NCBI GenBank assembly: GCA_030761205.1
Contig: JAULJL010000003.1
Coordinates: 31,778,301-31,842,300, forward strand
Direction: 5' to 3'
Length of the DNA stretch: 64,000 bases
From: Fremontodendron californicum
Lineage: Eukaryota; Streptophyta; Magnoliopsida; Malvales; Malvaceae
Every line of letters starts with the position of its first letter. The stretch's first letter is position 1. Below, one piece after another: positions 35,862 through 47,939 of this stretch. The position numbers and the translations under genes were made by a program. The notes under the pieces were generated by a model, which worked only from the letters and a program-made list of their open reading frames with translations, was not told the origin of the DNA and ran no database searches.

Positions 35862-37612
35862 ATGGAGTGTCAGGTTATTTCAGTGATAGAAGATCATGCA
35901 GTAGTCAGGGCATGGTCGAAAAAAGATCAGAGGGAGGATGGTGATTGCCTCAAGAAAGATTATGTGTCAGTATTTCCGGAAAGAGTTAAAGTGGATCCTA
36001 GACAGAATAATCTCCGAAGGTTAGCCGACATTTGGAATCAATGGAATGTATCAGAGAAAGAAGCCTTCACTCAGAAATATGGAGACATAGCACTCTTAAT
36101 TCCGAATCAGGTCAATAGTGGGTTGATTCAGGCTATGGTACAGTTTTGGAATCCTGCTTATAGATGTTTCACTTTTAACAAGGAGGATATGACACCACTG
36201 ATCGAAGAATATTCGACACTGTTATGTATTGAATGTCCTAATCATGATCGGGTATATTTGAAGGAAATGAAACCTTCAGGTTTGAAGAAGAAAGTGGCTC
36301 GGATCACAGGAATGGATACAACATGGGCTGAGAGTCATGTGGACACAAAGCAGAAAAATGGGTGCATTCCGTGGGAAACTCTCCGACAGTTGATATTGGG
36401 TTGTTCCGACAAAGTAAAAGCCAGGGATATCTTCGCTCTAGCCATCTACGGGTTAATCATATTCCCGAAGATATTGGGTCATGTGGATATAGCCGTGTTT
36501 GATTTCTTTGAAAAATTGGAACAGAAGATCAACCCATCTCTGGCCATCATAGCTGAAACTATCCGGTCCCTGAATTTTTGTAAAAGGGCAGGACAAGGGA
36601 GGATCAAGGGGTGTGTACAACTCCTTTATATTTGGATTCAAAGTCACTTTTGGAAGATAGAAAATGTTTCCTTCAAACCGTACATGAAGTCTTTAGTTCC
36701 GATTAGGGAATTCCTTCAAAATGATTGACCTAAAGACGGGAATGAAGAGAAATGGGTCAACATGTTCTAGAATCTAAAAGGGGAGATGGTGACTTGGAGA
36801 GCTCCATGGATGGTTCCTATGCCGATTATGTACAAATGTGGCGACAACCTGGGAGTTCCACAACTCGGAATTTGGGGGTCTGTGAGTTATGCGCCTTTGT
36901 TGGTGCAAAGACAGGTTGAGTCTCGACAATTCACACCCGTGACTCATAATCTAGGATCATCAGAGTTCATTTATGGGGAAGACGGATATTTCGGAAAAGT
37001 GCGGGCAGCGATTGAAGCATGGAAGAAAACTCACCGGATAAAAGTGGCCAGATATGCCGACACCGTCACACCTGATTACCTGGTATGGAGGTAATTAAGG
37101 GTTAATGATAGACTGTTGACATCAGACGGGGAGGAGGTCCAGTTCATGAATCCGCCACCGAGGGAAATGCCATCAGAGTTAAAAATTGCAAGAGCGGAAT
37201 TTGAAAAAGAAAAGGCCCGGATGAGCAAGGAGATTGCCCGACTGCAAGAAGAGCTTGAGGACATGAAAAATAGGTAATCAGCTCGGGAAAAAGAAAAGGA
37301 ACAGATTAAGAGAGAAAGGGACACCGTTAAGGGCGATCTTTGGGAATTACATTTGGAGAACAAGAGATATGCTTTGAGCTCAAATATCAGGGGACTCTCA
37401 AAACTTCCGGGGAGTGGGAACATTAGGTCAAAAACCTCAAGATGGAGAATAACTACTGGAAGGAGAAAGCAAAACACGAGGAAGCCCGAGTAAATCAACT
37501 GGAGAAACAAGCTAGGGAAAACTGACACAACAATGCTTATGCTGACACGTCAAAGGGTCATGAACAAGTAAGGATCAGATGGAAGAGCAAGGCAATCAAA
37601 AGAGGACAGTGA
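35862..37612 (+). pseudogene. Ogre ORF1 (DUF7745-like), copy 2, broken
   Basis: Same protein as 6626-8376. The first 288 codons are open and run through the point where copy 1 is frameshifted (IQSHFWKIENVSFKPYMK), so this copy shows the original continuity. Breaks: TGA at 36726-36728 (a Trp codon in copy 1), TAA at 37092-37094, an in-frame TAA near 37275, and a one-base loss near 37368. The C-terminal Lys/Glu-rich coiled-coil-like region is still recognisable up to the TGA at 37610-37612. Function unknown. Confidence 0.8.
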
Positions 37613-38016
37613 AGAAGGTCCAGAATCCGAGGGAGTTACCAGTGTTTTGTAATAGTTTTTAGAAGAGATAGGTTATCATGTTGTCTAAAGAAGGGATCTT
37701 TGTTTTTGATGTATTTAGTTCCAGGAAATTAATGAAAGACCGTTTGGTTAGAATTATCCCGGGGCCAATACTTTAAATGCATTCATTATTCACTAATTCT
37801 TTCTTTTATATTTTATTTATTCATAATCATTCATTCATTTATTCTTTATAATTTGTTCATACACTTAGTCATTTATTGGTCCATTCATTTATTCATTATA
37901 TGTTCATACACTTAGTCATTTACTTAGTTGTTCATTCATTAACATCGATTCATTCATACATTCATTTATTCTTTTTTATAAAATAAAATAAGAAATGTGT
38001 CAATAATTTCTAATCC
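37613..38016 (+). other. Spacer between ORF1 and gag in internal region 2
   Basis: Low-complexity ATTCATTC-type repeat, as at 8377-8780. No gene seen. Confidence 0.7.
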
Positions 38017-41000
38017 ATGGTTTTTAAAATAAAGGTACAATTGGTCGCACTAAGAAAGAACCAGATTTCCAACACTCTTACAATACTCGATCTCGAACAA
38101 AAGCCATGGAAAACGGTCAACTTGCCAGAATTGAGAGAATGGAAAGAATCCAGAAAGAACTACAAGAACAGTTGACTAGGTCTCAAGAGGAGACACGAGA
38201 ACAGATGACAAAGCTCATAGAGATGATGAGCACTATGATGAAGCAGAAGTGGCCTGGAGAGAATTCAGTTACTGGAATGGGGGCAGTGAATCAGGAGGAT
38301 CGTCCAGAAGTGGTACAGAGAAATGGCCAACCTGTGGGAAATGAAATCCCAACTGGGGCAGCTTCCTACATTTACATTTAGCCAGCGGCTGAAGCTCAGA
38401 ATTTCGGTCCAAAAAGGGGTAACATCGTAGTTGATCCAACTGAGGTTGAGGTTCCAGATTTCGAAGAAATGGCAGAAAAGGAAAGGGCCAAAATGACTGA
38501 ATTGAAAAGGGTCGAAACCGCTGAATCTCAGAAGAAATATCAGTTGTTGGAAGAAAGGCTAAGAGCAGTGGAAGGAGCAGAGTTGTTTGGCAGTCTAGAT
38601 GCCAAAGAGATGAGCTTGGTACATGATCTAGTAATTCCACCGAAGTTCAAAGTACCAGACTTTGAAAAGTATAATGGGACCACCAACCCATCAGCTCATC
38701 TAACCATGTACTGTAGAAGGATGACAGGGCATGAGGATAATGAGAAATTGCTTATTCATTGCTTCCAAGACAGCTTAACAGGATCAGCCACCCGATGGTA
38801 CAATCAGCTGAGTCGTACCAAAATTCGTTCATGGACAGATTTGGCCAGGGCTTTTATGGAATATTATAAGCATGTTTCCAACATGGTACCAGATAGGCTG
38901 TCATTACAGAAAATGGAGAAGAGGTCCAATGAGACTTTCAAAGAGTATTCGCAGAGGTGGAGGGATCTGGCCACACAAGTGTAACCCCCTTTAACCAACA
39001 AAGAAACCGCGGTGCTTTTCATCAACACATTGAAAGCACCCTATTATGACAAATTGGTGGGAAACGCTACCAAAGATTTTGCGGATATGGTAATATCTGG
39101 GGAAATGATTGAGTCAGCTATTAAGAATGGAAAGATGGAAGGGGGTGAGTCTGCTACCCCAAAGAGAGCTTTTCCTGCAAAGAGGAAGGAGGAAACCCAT
39201 GCAGTAAGCTTCAACAAATACCCTTATACACCTCCTACACCATACACACCACCAAGGCCCTATACTCTTACTACACCTTATGCACCTCTGACACCTTACA
39301 CACCATACTCGGGGTATAATCCTTACTACCCTAATGTCAACCACCTTACCCAAAACCTGTTCCCCTACACCAATATACCACAACAGCCATTCCCAACTGG
39401 CATATCCCCTCAAATAACCTTTACCCAAAATACTATCCCAAACGCATAAGGGCCTGCGTGCAACGACCAACGTTCACCAAGGAACGATCAAAAAACCCAA
39501 TTTGATCTGATTCCCACTATTTATGGTGAGCTATATCCAAAACTATTGCAGGGTCAACTTGTTGCACCCGTGTACCTAAAACCTTTGACACCTCCATATC
39601 CAAGATGGTACAATGCAAACACCAACTGTGCATACCATGCGAGAATCCAAGGACATTCAATTGAAGATTGCCTGTCCTTCAAAAAGAAAGTCCAAAGCTT
39701 GATCAATGTTGGGGTTGTGAAGTTTGGATCCAAAAATAGGCCGAACGTAGCTGGAAATCCATTGCCCAATCATGCTGGGAATCAGGTAAATTCAATATTG
39801 ACCGGAGAGGGCAGAAGACTAAAAAAGGATATTGGGGAGGTTAAGACTTCAATGCTGACAGTATGGGTTGAAATGGTCAAGGCAGGATTGGTGGAAGATA
39901 CAGACAGTGTGAAAATGGTTGCAAGAAGGGTGCATAATTGGTGCCTGTTCCATAAGGGTGAAGGCCATGACATACAAAACTGCAGGGACTTTCGGGTTAA
40001 AGTCCAAAAGATGATGGATAGTGGGGTAGCCCAATTCTACGATGAGATAGAAGGGGAAATAGAAGTCATTGAAAATACAGGTGGCTATGGGATAGGAAGA
40101 CCCCTAATCATCTACTATGATGAACCGGAGGAAAAAGTTATGCCAATCATGGAAGAAAATGCGCCCAAATTAATCATTGATCTACCTGTTTCCTTTCCAT
40201 ACAAGGAAAAGAAGGCTACACCATGGAAATATGACTGCAGCATGGTTATTCCCGGGTCTTCAGGCCAGCAGGATATTACAGGTGTGGGGCATTTAACCCG
40301 AAGCGGGAGGTGTTATGCTCCGGAGGCCGTTGAACAAGGGGTAGCAGGGAAAGACAGAGGAATTGATAAAGGGAAGAAGGTCGTCGAGCCAATCCATATT
40401 GAGATGGATTTGCCAAAGGAAACAGAAAGGGGATCAGCCCCGGTTAACAGAATAAAAGAACCAGTATGTGAGAAGGAAGCTTGTGAGTTCTTGAAATTTA
40501 TAAAGCATAGTGAGTATAGCGTGGTTGAACAACTGCAACATCAACCAGCTAGGATCTCAATCTTGTCCTTGCTTTTAAATTCAGAACCACATAGAAATGC
40601 TTTGTTAAGAGTATTAAATCAAGCATACGTGGCTAATAATATATCAGTGGAAAAGCTGGATAGGTTGGTGGGAAACATCGCAGCAGATGACTACATATTT
40701 TTCAGCTATGAGGAGATACCACCCAACGGTATTGGATCGACGAAAGCTCTCCATATAACTACCACTTGTAAGGGGCACATATTACCGAGGGTCCTTTTGG
40801 ATAATGGTTCTTCACTAAATGTAATGCCTTTAGCAACCCTATCCAAATTGCAGTGGATATATCCCATATGATACCAAGTTGCACGGTGGTTAAGGCTTTT
40901 GATGGAACTAGGAGAGAGGTTATGGGAACCATTGAAGTTCCTCTGGAGATAGGCCCGTGCATTTATACAGTGAACTTCCAGGTCATGGATATTAATCCAT

Positions 41001-41755
41001 CTTATAATTGCTTGTTGGGAAGGCCATGGATACACTCAGCTGGGGCTGTACCCTCGTCTCTCCACCAAAAGCTAAAATTTGTGATGGAGGGCCGGATGAT
41101 CACGGTATCAGGGGAGGAAGACATAATAGCCTCCGCATCAACTGAATCTTCTTATGTGGAGCCCAATGAAGATGCCGTGGAGTGTTCTTTCCGATCTTTG
41201 GAATTTGTAAATGTAGTTTTCATCGCTCAAGGATGAAAAATTCCGAAACCGAGGCTATCCAAGAACACAAGGCTGGGGGTAAGAACCACCGTAAGGAAAA
41301 GGCTGTAGGGCTGGAAAAGGACTCGGGAAATATCTTCAGGGGATGGCTCGAGCCATAGAAGTAAAAGGAAAGAGAGACCGATTTGGCTTAGGGTATCTTT
41401 CGAAGGCCCATGAGAAAAGGAAACAAGTTGAAAGGAACCGACAAAGGAGGATGGCCCGTCTTACGGGTATGGATATTGAGTGGGAGCCTTTGACATTCCC
41501 ACCTATCCTTCACAGCTTCCACTCAACCGATTCTCTGTTCGGAGAAAAGAATTCTGATGATGTGCTCGTAATGATAGAGCAAGCCTTCGAGAGGTTCTAG
41601 GTGAATAGGGATGAGCAGATGTATGATTTGGAGGTCTATGCAATTGAGGAAGACAGAATTAATGCTACCTGGATGGTGCGACCTTGTCCACCAGGATATA
41701 GACTAACCAACTGGAGTGCGACTGAGTTGCCCATAGTTTTTAAGTCTATTCCAAG
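38017..41755 (+). pseudogene. gag-pro: Ogre-like gag-protease (exon 1), copy 2, broken
   Basis: Parallel to 8781-12521. The gag start ATG is at 38017, but one A is missing shortly after it, so the frame is lost until about 38106. Further breaks: TAG at 38379-38381, TAA at 38982-38984, TAA at 39447-39449, a one-base loss near 40851 inside the protease, TGA at 41234-41236, and an indel near 41293. The TAG at 41598-41600 is shared with copy 1. Both Cys-x2-His zinc-knuckle-like motifs and the LLDNGSS protease site are kept. Copy 1 and copy 2 have mostly different disabling mutations, so they decayed separately after duplication. Confidence 0.87.
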
Positions 41756-41963
41756 GTAATACTTTTTAAAAAGCAATCTTAATTATCTTTACCCAGAGAT
41801 ATTAAGAGTTTTTTCTATAATGTGCTTTTTAAACATTTTCATTCAATAAATAACAAGCACAATGCATTATCCATATTGATGTGTCCATATTCTTTCATTT
41901 TTGTTATTTATTTTGTTTTCATTATATATTTTGCTATATTGTTTCTTCTCCGCCTATTTATAG
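41756..41963 (+). other. Ogre-type intron between protease and RT, copy 2
   Basis: Donor CCAAG|GTAATA and acceptor TTTATAG|GTGTACGG. Both sites look intact, unlike copy 1. Confidence 0.8.
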
Positions 41964-44900
41964 GTGTACGGATGCAGAATAGGAGGACCTTCCTGTCAGT
42001 AATTCTGAAACTGATTTTGAAAGACCCATTTGCACGAGTGATTTTGAGGCTAATGAAGATACTAAGGATTATGGTCTACCTCCAGATCTATTGAGGAAAA
42101 TAGAACAAGAGGAGAAACAAGTATTTCCTCATAAGGAGTTATTGGAAATGATAAGTTTAGGAAATGGTAAAGAAATAAAGGAAGTTAAAATTGGGACTTC
42201 ATTATCATCACCAATAAAAGATGAATTGATAGCTTTGCTCCAGGAGTATGTGGATGTATTTGCATGGTCTTACCAGGACATGCCAGGGTTAGATCCGGAT
42301 ATTGTGGTTCATAAGCTCCCTTTAAAGCCAGAATGCAAGCCAATTCAGCAGAAGTTGAGAAGAATGAGGTCTGATATGCTGTTAAAGATAAAAGAGGAGG
42401 TAAAGAAGCAATTTGATGCTGGATTCTTAGAGGTGGCAAAATATCCAGAATGGGTGGCAAAATATCCATAATGGGTGGTAAATATTCCCTTTGCCCCATA
42501 TTGATACTCTGGTGGATAATACAGCGAAGAGTTCTTTATTTTCTTTCATGGATGGATTCTCAAGATACAATCAGATCAAGATGGCACCAGAAGACATGGA
42601 GAAAACCATATTTGTTACAATGTGAGGAACCTTCTGCTACAAGGCAATGCCATTTGGGTTGAAGAATGCTAGGGCAACATACCAAAGAGCCATGGTGACC
42701 TTGTTTCATGAAATGATGCATAAGGTAATTGAGGTCTACGTTGATGATATGATTGCAAAGTCACAAGGAGAAGAGGAGCATATTGCGAATCTTAAGAAGC
42801 TCTTTGAACGACTAAAGAAGTTTAGACTCAAGCTAAATCCGGCAAAATGCACTTTTGGAGTCACCTCGGGGAAATTGTTGGGTTTTGTGATCAGCAAAAG
42901 AGAAATTGAGATTGACCCAGATAAAGTGAAGGCCATTCAGAATTTGCCATCACCTCGCACTCAAAAGGAAGTAAGAGGCTTTCTGGGGAGATTGAATTAC
43001 ATTGCTCGATTTATTTCACAGTTAACCGACAAATGTGATCCAATATTCAAGTTACTTCGAAAACGTGACCCAGGAGAGTGGGATGAAGGGTGTCAGATTG
43101 CTTTTGAAAAGGTTAAGCATTATCTATCAAACCCACCAGTATTAATGCCACCTATTCCGGATAAACCAGTGATACTATATTTATCAGTATTTGAAAGATC
43201 CATGGGTTGTGTTTTGGGGCAGCTTGATGAAACTGGAAAGAAAGAACAGGCAGTTTACTACCTCAGCAAGAAGTTCACAGATTATGAGTTGAAATATTCA
43301 TCAATAGAGAAGTTGTGTTGTGCCTTAGCTTGGACTACTCGAAGACTCAGACAGTATATGTTGTATCACACAACGTGGTTGATTGCTAAGCTGGATCCAG
43401 TCAAGTACATGTTGGAAGCACCTTCTTTGTCAGGGAGGACAGCAAGATGGCAGGTTTTATTGTCAGAGTACGACATTGTATATGTAAGTCAAAAAGCTAT
43501 CAAAGGTTGTGCAGTAGTGAATTCTTAGCAAGTCGGGTAGTGGAAGATTATGAGCCGTTGAACTTTGACTTCCCAGATGAGGATTTGATGTATGTGTCGC
43601 AAGCAGATGATGTTCCCCTGAAGAAGAAAGTATGGAAAATGTACTTTGATGGCGCATCTAATGCCCTGGGGCATGGAATCGGTGCAGTGCTTATATCCCC
43701 AGAAGAAGATTGTTATCCTTTCACTGCTAGATTGGATTTTGATTGTACAAACAATACTGCTGAGTATGAAGCATGTACTATGGGCCTTCGTGCTGCAGTG
43801 GACAAAAAGATCAAAGTATTGGAAGTTTTCGGAGACTCAGCCTTAGTGATTTACCAGCTATGAAGAGAATGGGAAACCCGAGATACAAAGCTAATCTGAT
43901 ACCGAGAACTCATACTGAGTTTATTGGAGGAGTTTGAAGAAGTAAATTTCAATTACTTTTCTCGAGAAGAAAATCAGATGGCGGATGCTCTGGCTACTTT
44001 GTCATCAATGTTTAAAGTGAACGAAGGGGCGGAAGTTGTGCCGATCAAGATGAGCATATATGGGTCTCCTGCCCACTGTTTGAGTATCGAATAAGAAGCA
44101 GATGGTCTCCCTTGGTATAACGACATCTTGCAGCACATCAAGAGTCAACAGTATCCAGAACAAGCAACAGAGAATGGCAAGAGGACTCTGAGAAGGTTAG
44201 CAATGGGTTTTGTTCTAGACATTGAGATTCTTTACAAGAAATGGAAATATCAAGTCCTATTGAGATGTGTCGGGTCTGCCGAAGCTCGAAGAATCATAGA
44301 TGAGGTCCATGAAGGGATATGTGGCACACATGCTAATGGTCACATGCTTGCTAAACAGATTATGAGGGCAGGTTACTATTGGCTGACGATGGAAGGAGAT
44401 TGTATCAGTTATTCCCGGAAATGCCATAAATGCCAGATTTATGCAGATAAGATTCATGTGTCGCCATCGCCATTACATGTCATGACTGCACCATGGCCCT
44501 TTTCAATGTGGGGAATGGATATGATAGGGCCTATTACCCCGAAAGCTTCAAATGGACATCGTTTCATCTTGGTGGCCATAGATTATTTCACAAAGTGGGT
44601 AGAAGCTACGTCCTATGCGAATGTAATAAAGTCGGTGGTATGCAGATTCGTCAAGAAAAAAATCATATGCCGTTACGGGTTGCCAGCAAGAATTATTTCG
44701 GATAATGCTCTCAATTTGAACAATAAGATGATGAGAGAAGTGTGTACTCAATTCTAGATCACACATCATAACTCGGCACTTTACCGTCCGAAGATGAATG
44801 GCGCAGTAGAAGCAGCTTACAAGAACATCAAGAGGATTATCGAGAAGATGACCAATGTGTACAAAGATTGGCATGAAATCTTGTCGTTTTCTCTTCATGC

Positions 44901-45360
44901 ATATCGTACTTCGGTCCGCACATCTATAGGGGCAACACCGTTTTCTTTGGTATACGGAATGGAAGCAGTGCTACCTATTGAAGTTGAGATCCCTTCACTT
45001 CGGGTTTTGATGGAAGTTGGCCTAGAGGAAGCAGAATAGGTTAGAGCTCGTTATGAACAGTTGAATCTCATCGAGGAGAAAAGATTGAAAGCAATTTGTC
45101 ATGGGCAGTTGTATCAGAAAAGGATGATTCGAGCCGACAACAAGAAGGTTCGTCCTAGACAGTTCCGAGAAGGGGAGTTGGTATTGAGGAAAATTCTCCC
45201 TATAGTGAAGGACCCGAGAGGAAAATGGGCTCCGAATTGGAAAGGACCCTATGTGGTAAAAAGTGCTTTTTCTGGAGGAGCATTGATTATAACTAGAATG
45301 GACGGAGATGATTTTAGACATCCCATGAATGCTGATGAACTGAAGAAGTATTATGCTTGA
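41964..45360 (+). pseudogene. pol: Ogre-like pol, copy 2, broken
   Basis: Same domain order as 12723-16160. RT has lost about 100 bp near 42480, next to a local duplication of AAATATCCA.AATGGGTGG, removing part of the fingers. Other breaks: TGA near 42623, a one-base loss near 43517, TGA at 43861-43863, TAA near 44092, TAG at 44755-44757 and TAG at 45037-45039. The RT active site VYVDDMIAK (near 42737), the second RNase H (MYFDGASNALGHGIG, about 43639), and the integrase HHCC site with both cysteines (RKCHKC, near 44420) are kept. The integrase segment deleted in copy 1 near 15437 is present here (44617-44636). Confidence 0.9.
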
Positions 45361-46981
45361 AAAAAAAAACGTGTGATGCTATGCACAAGGAAATTCGAAT
45401 GATTCCAAGTGTAAAAATAGAAATTCTACATATCTATTTCCCCTGAGAATTGCTTTTCAAAGAGAGTAGTCATGCTTCATATGATGAATGGCCATATTTC
45501 ATATTCCTCCCACTAAGAAGAAATAATCCTTAGTCACCCCTTTTGAGCCTTAAGAATTATTTCTTTCTTTAAACCTTGATCAAGGATCACCCTCTATACT
45601 GGAGGGCAAATACGAGGAAAGATAATCAAAAATCATGGCGAAAAGAAAGCCATCAGAAAATGTGGCAAATGAAAGCCAACAAAGCAAAAAAAGAAAAGAA
45701 AGTCCAAAAAGGGAACAAATGTTTCAAGAATGAGTTCTCCTCAGGAAATGATCCTTGATCCAATCACCCTTAAACACATTTTGGGCCTATTTATCCTTTC
45801 TTTCAAAACCAAAACCTTGGCCTACATTACATGCTTTAAAAGCCCATTTTGATCAAGCATGGATATTTAATTTGAAAGGTTATTCTCAGATTTTATCCCA
45901 TCTTTTGAATTGATATTTTTACTTTGGAAGCATTTAGAATTCTCAGATGCATGGTAGAACCAAAAAAAAAATTGTAAAAGGAGAGGTTTAAGCCGAAAAC
46001 CCGCAAAAGGTGACTTAATACCGAATGGAGGACACTTGAGTTGAAAACCTGCAAAAGGCGGCTCAAGTACTGATCAAAGCTTGAATCAATGCTCCGTGTA
46101 AAGGGGGAGAAAGTATCTGACAATCAGAGGAAAGGGGAACAACTCAGTTTGATGTAACTACAGAAGTTAAAAGGTTACCCGAGTGAATTGCTCGTTCAAG
46201 AGAAATTTCAGATGGTTTGAAAAAGGAAGGGTCCAAGATATTCCGCATCCGGGGCATCTACAGCCTATAACCTTATATTTGTTTCTTATATCCTTGATAT
46301 TTATTTTTACCATCTTAAAACATTTCTTGCAATAAATTCTTGTTATCCTTTTCATAACAATTTTTGCCTGATTCATACTTTCTTTCATATACTTTTAAGA
46401 TGCATTATGGTTGTTATTAAATTGAATGATGATTAGTAATAAAAATCTTTAAATAAAAAGATTTCAAAGTATTACTAAGGAATAGATTTAAATCTTGGGA
46501 AAGGTTTGGAAAGATCACCAAAGAAAAGGAAACAGCGAACGTGTTGGAAACTCCATCACGAAGTCAGAAAATCTGTGAATTTCAGCAAAAGACAGAAACT
46601 GAGATTTTTTGACAAGATATCTTGAGTGAAGAATTCCTTAAGTGGGGCATCAATGAACAATTGAAGACTCTGTCCTAAAGTCATATAGTCTGTGAACCTC
46701 AAAGAAACCATGGATTAGAAATTATGGCACAATCATTTGATTGCATTTATTTTAGGAAACATACAAGCATTTGCAAAGCATCACATTCTCATCATTGCAT
46801 TTAGTTAACAGTGCAGAAATCAGGGAAACTTGGACTTCCCCAAAGAGAAATCGTGTTGCTTTTCAAAAGATTCAGACTCCGAGATCACCATCAAGGTATT
46901 TCTTTCTGTTTTAAATCGAATTTATTTTGTTTATCAGACGAGTTGAGCCTTGAGACCGTCGTCAAGATATTTTCAAAATCC
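45361..46981 (+). other. 3' untranslated region of internal region 2
   Basis: Non-coding. It includes the two covarying hairpins (45988-46018 and 46034-46068) and the empty insertion site corresponding to element B (GTTGGAAACTCC near 46544). Confidence 0.75.
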
Positions 46982-47690
46982 AAGTTTTAAAGACCTTCGG
47001 GCACCAGTTTTTAAAGACCTTCGGGCACCGGTTTTAAAGACCTTCGGGCACCAGTTTTTCAAGACCTCCGGGCACCATTTTAAAGACCTTCGGGCACCAG
47101 TTTTAAAGACCTTCGGGCACCAGTTTTTAAAGATCTTCGGGCACCAGTTTTAAAGACCTTCAGGCACCAATTTTTCAAGACCTCCGAGTACCATTTTAAA
47201 GACCCTTGGGCACCAGTTTTTTAAAGACCTTCGGGCACCAGTTTTTTAAAAACCTTCGGGCACCAGTTTTTCAAGACCTTCGGGCACCATTTTAAAGACC
47301 TTCGGGCACCAGTTTTAAAGACCTTCGGGCACCAATTTTTAAAAACCTTCGGGCACCAATTTTAAAGACCTTCGGGCACCAATTTTTCAAGATCTCCGGG
47401 CACCATTTTAAAGACCTTCAGGCACCAGTTTTTTAAAGACCTTCGGGCGCCAGTTTTTTAAGACCTTTGGGCACCAATTTTAAAGACCTTCGGGCACCAG
47501 TTTTAAAGACCTTCGGGCACCAGTTTTAAAGACCTTCGGGCACCAATTTTTAAAGACCTTCGAGCACCAGTTTTAAAGACCTTCAGGCACCAATTTTTTT
47601 ATGACTTATGGGCACCATTTTAAAGACCTTCGGGCACCTATTTTTTTTAAGACCTTCGGGGATCATTTTTAAGATCTTCGGGCACAATTT
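46982..47690 (+). repeat. Minisatellite array in internal region 2
   Basis: About 28 units of the CTTCGGGCACC-type repeat. Copy number and unit variants differ from 26599-27236, showing independent turnover. Confidence 0.93.
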
Positions 47691-47926
47691 TTTTTTTTCT
47701 TTTGAAAATCGAATTCCTTTCCTTAAGACGGGTCGAGCCTTGATTAGTCAGGGAATTCAATTTAAGGACAAATCTTCAATTTACAGCTTTTTCAAAAAAA
47801 AAAAAATTGTGAAAAAATGATAGAATAATGAAGAAGAAACCCCTTTCCCTTCACATGTGATTTCACTGACCGTATAAAATTAGTGTTTTTTTATCTTTGC
47901 CTGATTCCTGATTCTCAGCAATAGCC

Positions 47927-47939
47927 AAAGAGGGGCAGT
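47927..47939 (+). other. Polypurine tract before LTR4
   Basis: AAAGAGGGGCAGT directly before TGTAGACACC. Confidence 0.8.
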